From the NCBI GenBank assembly GCA_021852245.1, contig JAJZNY010000126.1:1-9781 (forward strand): DNA of 9,781 nt, given 5' to 3'. The notes below the pieces were generated by a model. That model did no database searches. It saw only the letters and a list, made by a program, of their open reading frames with translations, and was not told the origin of the DNA. This document shows positions 1-5,777 of the stretch, one piece after another. Numbering within the stretch: position 1 is the first letter of the stretch; every line of letters starts with the position of its first letter. A program made the position numbers and the translations under genes. Source of the stretch: Planctomycetota bacterium (GTDB taxonomy: Bacteria > Planctomycetota > Phycisphaerae > WQYP01).

Positions 1-806
1 GAATTGAATTGCACCAACGTCCCAATCGCGGTCTGGTCGCCACGCTTAATGAGGGGATAGGTCTGTGCCGCGGAGAATTTATCGCCCGAATGGATGCCGA
101 CGACATCTCTTTGCCTCTGAGGCTGGAAAAACAGCTCAACCACATGCGATCTCACCCGCGAACCGTAGCACTGGGTACCGCCATTGAATATCTTGGACCG
201 CGCGGGCCGACCGGGGTAAATTCCCGGCAGCCCACTGATGCCGACGCCATACTCAGCCTGCTGCCCAGAAAGAATTGCATCTCGCATCCAACGGTCATGA
301 TGCGGAAATCATCCGTGCAAGCCGTCGGCGGCTACCGTGGCGTCTATCTACATGCTGAGGATTATGATTTGTGGCTGCAGCTGGCGGGGTGTGGAGATTT
401 GGAAAATCTACCCGAGCCGTTGGTGCAATACCGTGTCCACAGCGATCAGATCAGCGCCCGCCATCTGCGAATTCAGGCACTTTCCATCGCAGCGGCGCGT
501 CTGGGTACGAGGCCCGAATTATTATCTGCAGCCATCGGCGATCGGGCCATTCTCGAAAATGCGGCCGGTTATGTGTCTATGCTGATCCGGATCGGCGAAA
601 TCGACGCCGCCCGAGACATGCTGGCTCGCGATGAGCTTTTCAAACTCGCCACCATCACCCGGCGATCCGCAGCGCGACGCCGCATGCTGACCGCCCGCGT
701 TTACTGGGCCACCCACCGTCCAGTTTCAGCCATCGCGGCGGCTGCGATGAGTACGCTACGGGACCCGGTACTGGCAGTTGAACTCATCGGTAGATTGTTA
801 GGGTGA
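1..806 (+). CDS. Glycosyltransferase family 2 protein, 5'-truncated by the window edge
   Basis: Probably transfers a sugar from a nucleotide-sugar donor during exopolysaccharide, O-antigen or glycan synthesis at the inner face of the cytoplasmic membrane. The reading frame is open to the left edge. Counting from the TTG at 9 as residue 1, the GT-A fold features are an N-R-G-L-V-A-T-L-N-E-G-I segment (6-17), the metal/nucleotide-binding M-D-A-D-D (28-32) followed by P-x-R-L-E-K-Q (36-42), an S-H-P-T acceptor-side segment (92-95) and H-A-E-D-Y-D-L-W (115-122) with the likely catalytic base. Roughly the first 60-70 residues of a normal GT2 domain, including the first beta strand, lie outside the window, so the TTG is not the true start. 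The last ~115 residues are a helical Ala/Arg-rich tail without a clear membrane segment. The gene converges on a FkbM-like gene, which fits a polysaccharide locus. The family call is secure; acceptor and sugar are unknown. Confidence 0.93.
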   Translation, partial: IELHQRPNRGLVATLNEGIGLCRGEFIARMDADDISLPLRLEKQLNHMRSHPRTVALGTAIEYLGPRGPTGVNSRQPTDADAILSLLPRKNCISHPTVMMRKSSVQAVGGYRGVYLHAEDYDLWLQLAGCGDLENLPEPLVQYRVHSDQISARHLRIQALSIAAARLGTRPELLSAAIGDRAILENAAGYVSMLIRIGEIDAARDMLARDELFKLATITRRSAARRRMLTARVYWATHRPVSAIAAAAMSTLRDPVLAVELIGRLLG

Positions 807-935
807 ATATTGGCGGTGATGTCGCGTGCCTGCAACTTCGGTGCTTCACCATTTGTAAGTGACGAGTGACGGGCCGCTGTCGTGCCTGGTTCATCTTTCC
901 ATATTGAGCGGCCACCAAATCTGTGGTCTCTGGGC

Positions 936-1892
936 CTAAATCTTGCCGAAATCACCAAAGCCGCGTTGGTGGCCCGCAGTACGAATCAACCAATAACGCG
1001 GTGGTTCGTACGTCGCCTCCGCCGTGAACGGCGGTGAAAATTTTTCCGCCACCAAATCGTCACGGACAAGAAATGCGTTCACACCGTGTAGCTCGCAGCC
1101 AACCAAAGAGTATCCTTTCGATTTTCCCAAAAGTTCAAAGGCCTTGAGACTGGCTCCAAAATAAAAAGATCCTTGGTACCACCGGTGACTCTCGTAGCGA
1201 ACTTTCCAATCAAGCCATGGCGGCATGGTCGCGTTATACTCCACAACGACGACTCGCGGTCGCACTGCTCCCAGCAGTGCCTTCAAAATGTAATAGGTGT
1301 TTTGATCAATATCCACCGAAAGAAGGTCGATCTCACCCGAGAATCCAGCGGAATGGACCAAGGTGGCCACATTCTCGGCCGTGACCAGCGATTCGACAAA
1401 CAAAAGATCACCGGCGGATATCGAGCGGGAAAACTCCCGCCGAATAACAGTTCCACACTCTGGCGATCCGTCAATCCAAAGCCCTTTCCATCCCTGCGAA
1501 AGGAGAAAAGCGGTGTTATTTTCGAGTCCGTCTCCGACACCGACTTCAATAAAGGTTTTTGTACCGTGTCCAACCCGCCTGAATATTTCAATGATGATTC
1601 CATCCTCGCCGTTTTGTGAATAGATTTGGTGTTCAAAATGTGCCAAGTGCGTTGGATCATGGTAGCGTGGTGACTGCAGGAGCCTTTGTTCGAAAACCTC
1701 TAGGTCCGAACGGGCGAGCAGTTCCAATCTGGCCGAGATGATGTCCAGTTTACCCCAAAAGGGATCAAACTTTCCCCAAAAAGCGTCCATCCGTCCCAAA
1801 ATTGCGTCCAACCGTTGGAGAAGTTCACCGGGGAAGGCACAAAGACGGCCTAATAACCGAAATGGACGCCTGAGATATGAAAGGAGTTTCAC
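936..1892 (-). CDS. FkbM-like putative SAM-dependent methyltransferase with N-terminal heptad-repeat region
   Basis: Numbering is from the upstream GTG at 1934. The core has Y-S-Q-N-G-E-D-G (105-112), a Rossmann glycine loop F-I-E-V-G-V-G-D-G (128-136), an acidic strand end W-I-D-G (153-156), L-S-V-D-I-D-Q-N (205-212) and V-V-V-E-Y-N (229-234). This order matches FkbM-type and related class I methyltransferases encoded near glycosyltransferases, which methylate sugars or lipids; the substrate here is unknown. Residues 41-75 form five consecutive heptads (R/K-x-D/E pattern with Trp/Leu/Ile), suggesting a coiled coil or amphipathic membrane-associating helix before the catalytic domain. I chose the GTG at 1890-1892 (318 aa) because AAGGG lies 8 nt upstream; the GTG at 1934 (332 aa) has no visible ribosome binding site. 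The gene is convergent with the glycosyltransferase. Some relatives are annotated only as hypothetical, so the enzymatic role is less certain than the fold. Confidence 0.75.
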   Translation of the reverse strand: MKLLSYLRRPFRLLGRLCAFPGELLQRLDAILGRMDAFWGKFDPFWGKLDIISARLELLARSDLEVFEQRLLQSPRYHDPTHLAHFEHQIYSQNGEDGIIIEIFRRVGHGTKTFIEVGVGDGLENNTAFLLSQGWKGLWIDGSPECGTVIRREFSRSISAGDLLFVESLVTAENVATLVHSAGFSGEIDLLSVDIDQNTYYILKALLGAVRPRVVVVEYNATMPPWLDWKVRYESHRWYQGSFYFGASLKAFELLGKSKGYSLVGCELHGVNAFLVRDDLVAEKFSPPFTAEATYEPPRYWLIRTAGHQRGFGDFGKI

Positions 1893-1900
1893 TTTGTACG

Positions 1901-1905
1901 CCCTT
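1901..1905 (-). promoter_or_regulatory. Ribosome binding site deciding the FkbM-like start
   Basis: On the minus strand AAGGG, within AAAAAGGG, lies 8 nt before a GTG codon at 1892-1890. No comparable purine-rich stretch precedes the GTG at 1934. This favours the shorter protein beginning V-K-L-L-S-Y (with V read as fMet). Confidence 0.45.
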
Positions 1906-1967
1906 TTTATGCCGCCGAGACACGGTATTAGCACACCAACGAGGCGCGAAGTATATCCCTGCCTTGA

Positions 1968-2208
1968 AAAATTGCCACACTCGACGGACCCGGCACATAC
2001 CCGGCTTCATGCCGGAGGCTCGCGAGTAGAGCCGCCAAGCTTGCAGCCGAAACCGTCACCTGGCCGCTGTCGTGGAGGCACTTCAAGCCGCTGCGGGCGA
2101 TCCCGGTCTGCCGGTGGAACTATTCAACCGATTCATCAACCGCCGAAAAAACCGCTGACCGAACTTGCCATCCGACTGAAAGAGGACATGATAGCCGGCT
2201 ATGGATAA
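1968..2208 (+). pseudogene. Frame-broken coding remnant upstream of the antiporter, family not recognised
   Basis: Protein-like sequence can be followed across all three plus frames. From about 1968 to 2059 one frame reads like R-L-A-S-R-A-A-K-L-A-A-E-T-V-T. From 2060 a second frame reads L-A-A-V-V-E-A-L-Q-A-A-A-G-D-P-G-L-P and continues through L-F-N-R-F-I-N-R-R-K to a TGA at 2156-2158. From the A6 run at 2146-2151 the third frame reads K-P-L-T-E-L-A-I-R-L-K-E-D-M-I-A-G-Y-G and ends at TAA 2206-2208. That TAA lies inside ATGGATAA, so it overlaps the antiporter start, as in a translationally coupled operon. No good start codon or ribosome binding site is visible. It may be a decayed gene, a product of sequencing indels, or chance. 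I do not recognise the family. Confidence 0.3.
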
Positions 2209-3700
2209 GCCCCGAAACGCGTCTGCCACCTTAATACACCTCTATTGTGGATCGGCAGACCCAAATGCAGGCCTCCATGGCGGCCGACGCATGGTAGCCG
2301 CCCTTCTCATCGCCATCGGCGGCGGCATGCTTGCCTTTCTGGCGATCCGCATCCTCGCAGCGGTACCATCGGACCAAAGCATCCGTCCGCCGACATGGTT
2401 GTGGTGTGCACCATTTATCATCCTCCTTTCCGCCATTGCCTGGTTACCTTGGAAATGGCCGCGTGTCTGGAAGTGGATCGGCTTTCCCGTATCCGCGGGA
2501 CTGGCATTACTGGTTATAGCAGCCTACAGAATGCGGCTTCACACCTTGAGCCCGATTGCAGAAAATATCAGCGCCTATATACAGTTCATGGCGGTGATTG
2601 CGGCTTTTTACTGTGTCTGCAGCAATCTGCGCATCACCTTGCGCTGCCAGCCGACACCGGCCAATAATATCCTCCTGCTGCTGACCGCCGCCGCTGTGGC
2701 CAATGTCATCGGTACCTGCGGCGCCACGATGCTGCTGATCGGCCCCTTCCTGAATATGAATCGTCGGCATCTCTCACCCATGTACATCTTTTTCTTTGTC
2801 GCCATCGTCGCCAACATCGGTGGATTGCTCACCCCGCTGGGTGATCCGCCTCTCATGGCGGGCTATCTTTACGGTGTGCCCTTCTGGTGGATGTTGCTGC
2901 ACGCGTGGCCAATGTGGTGCGTCTCAATGGGTTTTCTTCTGTCTATCTTTTATTGGCTCCAGCGACGGAATATCGGCGATGTCGATCTACCGCCGCCGTC
3001 GCCCGGCCTAGCGGTCATGGAAATTGAAAATCTCTGGCTCCTCGTACCCCTTGCGTTTTGCATCGCCGCACTTTTTCTTCCAGCTCCTGTGCGTGTCGGC
3101 ATCCTCACGGCCGTTGCGGTCGGTGTGGCTATTTTGTGTCGGCGCACCGGCCCAACAGAACCGGGCATCCATGATTCTGAAACGCTGCCTGCCATTGGTT
3201 ACGGCCCGCTGCGTGAGATGGCGTCGCTGTTTTTGGGGCTGTTCATTACCATGACTCCGGTGTTGGCGATGATCGGCCATCTACCGCCTGCCGCCCGGCG
3301 TATCATTTCCACACCGGCGGAATATTTTCTCGCCGTCGGAGCCGCCTCAAGCGTGCTGGACAACACGCCCACCTATATTGCAGGGTTGCAGTTGAAGGTT
3401 GCGGCCAGCGAGCGCGTGCAACACCCAAGCCGACCGCTGGTGATGCCATCCAAGCGGGTTACTGCGCTTGCCGCCCGCCCCGACAGTAATCCCTATCTGC
3501 TGGGCATTGCCATGGGTGCCGTTATGTTTGGAGCCATGACGTGGATTGGCAACGGCCCGAATCTGCTGGTGGAAATGATCGCTCGGCGGCAGGGAATTGA
3601 GCCTCCGAGTTTTGGCGGCTACCTGTTTCGCTACTCCATTCCCATTCTGCTGCCCCTGATGGCTGTCATGGCCGGCTGGTTATGGTTGTTGGGCGGCTAA
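2201..3700 (+). CDS. NhaD-like sodium:proton antiporter (ion transporter superfamily)
   Basis: A 499-aa polytopic inner-membrane protein with about a dozen hydrophobic segments. Family signatures are N-I-G-G (205-208) followed by T-P-L-G-D-P-P-L (211-218), L-D-N-T-P-T-Y (386-392) and T-W-I-G-N-G-P-N-L (447-455). The paired Asn/Gly/Asp-Pro motifs, one per half, are typical of the ArsB/NhaD-type ion transporter superfamily, and the I-G-N-G-P-N form matches proteins annotated as sodium:proton antiporters. It would exchange Na+ (or Li+) for H+ across the cytoplasmic membrane; transport of an organic or oxyanion cannot be excluded. A basic, helix-breaking insert (about 402-430) separates the L-D-N-T-P motif from the last bundle. 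The ATG at 2201 overlaps the TAA of the upstream remnant and lacks a close Shine-Dalgarno; the ATG at 2291 (residue 31) just before the first helix is an alternative. It is followed after 93 bp by mqnA. Confidence 0.85.
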   Translation: MDKPRNASATLIHLYCGSADPNAGLHGGRRMVAALLIAIGGGMLAFLAIRILAAVPSDQSIRPPTWLWCAPFIILLSAIAWLPWKWPRVWKWIGFPVSAGLALLVIAAYRMRLHTLSPIAENISAYIQFMAVIAAFYCVCSNLRITLRCQPTPANNILLLLTAAAVANVIGTCGATMLLIGPFLNMNRRHLSPMYIFFFVAIVANIGGLLTPLGDPPLMAGYLYGVPFWWMLLHAWPMWCVSMGFLLSIFYWLQRRNIGDVDLPPPSPGLAVMEIENLWLLVPLAFCIAALFLPAPVRVGILTAVAVGVAILCRRTGPTEPGIHDSETLPAIGYGPLREMASLFLGLFITMTPVLAMIGHLPPAARRIISTPAEYFLAVGAASSVLDNTPTYIAGLQLKVAASERVQHPSRPLVMPSKRVTALAARPDSNPYLLGIAMGAVMFGAMTWIGNGPNLLVEMIARRQGIEPPSFGGYLFRYSIPILLPLMAVMAGWLWLLGG

Positions 3701-3782
3701 AACCATACACGCCCCACTTCTCTACCATCAGGCCTGTTCTCAAGATTTGCATCACGCAACGTCATAGAATAGTTCGTCATGA

Positions 3783-3787
3783 AGGAG
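3783..3787 (+). promoter_or_regulatory. Ribosome binding site deciding the mqnA start
   Basis: AGGAG lies 6 nt before the ATG at 3794. The in-frame ATG at 3779 lies upstream of this site, so 3794 is the likelier start. Confidence 0.7.
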
Positions 3788-3793
3788 ATTCCG

Positions 3794-4624
3794 ATGCAGG
3801 GAAGTGCGGATGGATGTTGGCAAATAGGTTGCGTATCGTATCTGAATTCCAAGCCGCTCATCGAACCCATCGTGCAGCGGAGCGACTGCCGCGTACATTT
3901 TGCGGTGCCTTCGGGTCTACTGGCCGTGCTGGAGAGACGGACGGTCGCTGCCGCCCTTGCGCCAGTGGTCGACTATCAAACCAGCGATTGTGAACTGATC
4001 TTGGTACCTGCCGGCGGGATATGCTGTGATGGCCCGACACTCACGGTGCGCATATATTCGGCGGCCGAACCGAAGCAAATCCGCCGCCTCCATGCCGATA
4101 CCGACAGTCACACCAGTGTGATATTGTCGCAGATCATTCTGCGCAAACTCTACGGAGTTGAACCTGAGGTGATTCCGATGGCGGCGGGACGGTCGGTACC
4201 GCGTGATGAGAATGACGCCCTGCTGCTGATCGGCGACAAGGTGGTCAATGCAGCGCCCAATCAATGGCAATACCCGGTTCAACTGGATCTGGGGGAGCAA
4301 TGGAAACAGCTTACGGGTCTGCCGTTTATATTTGCGATGTGGATGATGCGGGCGGACGCGGTGGATGAGACATTGGCTCAGGTGCTTGCGGATGCCCGAC
4401 GCCGAGGCCTTACGATGACGCACGAACTCGCCGAGCGTTATGCCGCCGCGAGCGGATGGCCGGTGAGTCTGGCCGAACGCTATTTCACCGAGTATCTGAA
4501 ATATGAAATTACGGCAGATCGGCGCCGGGGTCTTGTACTATTTTATCAATACGCCCGAGAACTCGGCCTGCTCAAGGTTGACCGGGAGATTCGCTATTTT
4601 GATTCACCGGCAATGACGGCCTAG
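3794..4624 (+). CDS. mqnA: Chorismate dehydratase, menaquinone biosynthesis (futalosine pathway)
   Basis: Converts chorismate to 3-[(1-carboxyvinyl)oxy]benzoate (EC 4.2.1.151), the committed step of futalosine-dependent menaquinone synthesis in the cytoplasm. The 276-aa protein has the periplasmic-binding-protein-like fold signatures of the family: I-G-C-V-S-Y-L-N-S-K-P-L (11-22), P-S-G-L-L-A-V-L-E (39-47) leading to A-L-A-P-V-V-D-Y (54-61), the ligand-loop region D-T-D-S-H-T-S-V (102-109), L-L-I-G-D-K-V-V (144-151), and D-L-G-E-Q-W (165-170) followed by T-G-L-P-F-I-F-A-M-W (174-183). Length fits the family. The start is set by AGGAG 6 nt upstream; ATG at 3779 would add five residues. No other mqn gene is in the window, and in many genomes these genes are scattered. 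Its last 53 bp overlap the antisense desaturase gene. Futalosine-pathway use fits Planctomycetota but is shared with other phyla. Confidence 0.93.
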   Translation: MQGSADGCWQIGCVSYLNSKPLIEPIVQRSDCRVHFAVPSGLLAVLERRTVAAALAPVVDYQTSDCELILVPAGGICCDGPTLTVRIYSAAEPKQIRRLHADTDSHTSVILSQIILRKLYGVEPEVIPMAAGRSVPRDENDALLLIGDKVVNAAPNQWQYPVQLDLGEQWKQLTGLPFIFAMWMMRADAVDETLAQVLADARRRGLTMTHELAERYAAASGWPVSLAERYFTEYLKYEITADRRRGLVLFYQYARELGLLKVDREIRYFDSPAMTA

Positions 4625-5510
4625 CCGCCGGATGACCGGGGCGGTTCGGCTCAACCACTTTCCAGGCCAGTCCCATCATGCGCATGAGACGGATGGTGAG
4701 ATAGGTGATGTCAAATTCAAACCACCGCATGCCATGCGCGGCGGATCTCTGCTGGGCGTGATGATTGTTGTGCCACCCCTCACCGAAGGATACGAGGGCC
4801 ACCCACCAGTTGTTGCGGGAGTCGTCCGAGGTCTGAAAGTTTCGGTAGCCCCAGGTGTGAGCCGCGGAATTGACGAACCACGTCGCGTGATATAGCAGAA
4901 CCACTCGGAGGCATCCACCCCAAAGCACCCAGGATACCCCCCCCATCCAGTTGCCCAGCCATAACCATCCACCGGCAAACAGGGCCGCCGCGAGAAAGAA
5001 CTGCGGCATATACCAGAAGCGGTCGATGAAGCAGAGGACCGGATCGCGCTGAATGTCCTTGGTCAGATCGCGGGGATCAAAATCGCTGCGGGCACGATGG
5101 ACGATCCAGAGGAGATGAGACCAGGTAAATCCTTCTCTCGGCGAATGTGGGTCTTTGATGTCATCCGATTCGGTATGGTGTTGACGGTGAGTTCCGACCC
5201 ATTGAATCGGCCCGCCCTGCCACGAAAGGCAGGCGAAGATGGCTAGGAGATATTCAACGGGTTTATAGGTTGCAAAGCTGCGATGCGTCAGGAGCCGATG
5301 GTATCCAAGCGTAACGCCGAGCCCGCCGGTGATCCACGCCAGAATAAAAAAGACAATAAATGACGAGAGATGAATGAAGACCGGCACAAAGGCCAGAACG
5401 GCACCGATGTGCAGAAGGACGAAGACTGAGAAATAAAACCAATCGAAGGCAACAACCTCTCCATCTCGAAGTTCGCGGTTGCGGAAATGTTTGATTTTAG
5501 CTGAGGTCAT
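4572..5510 (-). CDS. Fatty acid (acyl-CoA/acyl-lipid delta-9 type) desaturase
   Basis: A 312-aa integral membrane di-iron desaturase that inserts a cis double bond into a fatty acyl chain using O2 and reduced electron carriers, raising membrane fluidity. All histidine boxes are present: H-R-L-L-T-H (71-76), H-R-Q-H-H (108-112), N-S-A-A-H (214-218, with H208 in the preceding helix), and H-N-N-H-H (247-251). Four hydrophobic stretches (about 25-45, 48-70, 165-190, 192-212) fit the usual two hairpins. The W-Q-G-G-P-I-Q-W-V-G-T-H segment (97-108) and overall form resemble stearoyl-CoA-type delta-9 desaturases (compare EC 1.14.19.1), but regiospecificity and acyl carrier cannot be read from sequence. 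An AAGG sits 5 nt before the ATG. A G8 run in the coding strand (plus 4937-4944) encodes part of M-G-G-V near residue 190. The gene is divergent from shc across an AT-rich regulatory region and its 3' end overlaps mqnA. Confidence 0.93.
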   Translation of the reverse strand: MTSAKIKHFRNRELRDGEVVAFDWFYFSVFVLLHIGAVLAFVPVFIHLSSFIVFFILAWITGGLGVTLGYHRLLTHRSFATYKPVEYLLAIFACLSWQGGPIQWVGTHRQHHTESDDIKDPHSPREGFTWSHLLWIVHRARSDFDPRDLTKDIQRDPVLCFIDRFWYMPQFFLAAALFAGGWLWLGNWMGGVSWVLWGGCLRVVLLYHATWFVNSAAHTWGYRNFQTSDDSRNNWWVALVSFGEGWHNNHHAQQRSAAHGMRWFEFDITYLTIRLMRMMGLAWKVVEPNRPGHPAARPSLPVNQNSESPGQP

Positions 5511-5645
5511 AGTCGCCTTGATAAAAGTGAAGGTGCAGGCAGTTCTTCCCGATGTGTACGCTGCGCAGTAAACTCATAAGCAAGCTCCAACAAAGGGAGG
5601 GGACTCTGGAGAGACACCCGACGGGCATCGAAACCGGTCGAAAGC

Positions 5646-5651
5646 ATTATA
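5646..5651 (-). promoter_or_regulatory. Perfect -10 element (TATAAT) facing the desaturase
   Basis: The plus-strand ATTATA reads TATAAT on the minus strand, about 135 nt upstream of the desaturase ATG, implying a long 5' leader. No good -35 is seen at 16-18 nt (best match about 3 of 6), which would suit an activator-dependent promoter. It immediately abuts one arm of the 10-bp inverted repeat. Confidence 0.45.
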
Positions 5652-5690
5652 CCCGGAAAAATAGATTAAGTCTTTTTATTTTTTTCCGGG
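5652..5690. repeat. 10-bp perfect inverted repeat, possible operator
   Basis: CCCGGAAAAA (5652-5661) and TTTTTCCGGG (5681-5690) are exact reverse complements separated by 19 bp of AT-rich sequence. The left arm directly abuts the minus-strand TATAAT, so the repeat would span the -10/-35 spacer and -35 region of that promoter. A protein-binding site or DNA-looping element seems likelier than a terminator, because no gene ends here and both neighbours point outward. It could also fold in RNA. Confidence 0.4.
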
Positions 5691-5692
5691 AT

Positions 5693-5702
5693 GGAAATTT
5701 CC
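5693..5702. repeat. 10-bp palindrome in the desaturase/shc spacer
   Basis: GGAAATTTCC is a perfect palindrome starting 2 bp beyond the right arm of the larger inverted repeat. Palindromes of this size are expected several times by chance in 10 kb; only its position makes it notable. Confidence 0.25.
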
Positions 5703-5777
5703 CGAGCGGTTTTGGTTCTCGGCCACGGCTGGCTTGCCGCTGAATGAAAATTCGGCTAGCTTTTCGTAAATAATCCG

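Larger units (their letters stand above)
5511..5777. promoter_or_regulatory. Divergent intergenic control region between desaturase and shc
   Basis: This 267-bp spacer separates two outward-facing lipid genes and is clearly more AT-rich (about 5640-5775) than its flanks. It contains a perfect TATAAT on the minus strand, a 10-bp inverted repeat, a 10-bp palindrome and a short inverted repeat GAAT-gaaa-ATTC near 5742-5753. The AT-rich stretch before shc contains AATAAT (5769-5774), a possible -10 if shc starts at an internal codon, but no convincing -35 accompanies it. Short open frames here look like noise. Confidence 0.6.

Noticed and set aside
807..935. Possible bidirectional terminator between the convergent glycosyltransferase and FkbM-like genes: GGCCGCT (872-878) with AGCGGCC (907-913), and a smaller ACCA/TGGT stem at 914-927 flanked by GGCC.
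   Set aside because: The first stem has a 28-nt loop, the second a 5-nt bulge, and neither has a T-tract; in GC-rich sequence such pairings arise readily by chance.
872..2074. The 13-mer GGCCGCTGTCGTG occurs at 872-884 and again at 2062-2074, flanking the FkbM-like gene in direct orientation, like target-site repeats.
   Set aside because: About one 13-base match is expected by chance in a window of this size, no inverted ends or transposase accompany it, and the match stops abruptly.
2030..2158. The middle-frame stretch before the antiporter as an intact small gene with programmed frameshifting.
   Set aside because: The frame has a TAG at 2027 and no convincing start codon or ribosome binding site after it, so an intact gene cannot be supported; kept only as a remnant.
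3747..3770. TTGCAT and TAGAAT upstream of mqnA as a promoter.
   Set aside because: The spacer is only 12 bp, too short for sigma70; no better -35 lies 16-18 bp upstream of TAGAAT.
5552..5743. A 63-codon open frame inside the desaturase/shc spacer.
   Set aside because: It crosses the AT-rich regulatory region and inverted repeat, has no ribosome binding site, and its composition (Arg, Lys, Phe runs) does not look like a selected protein.
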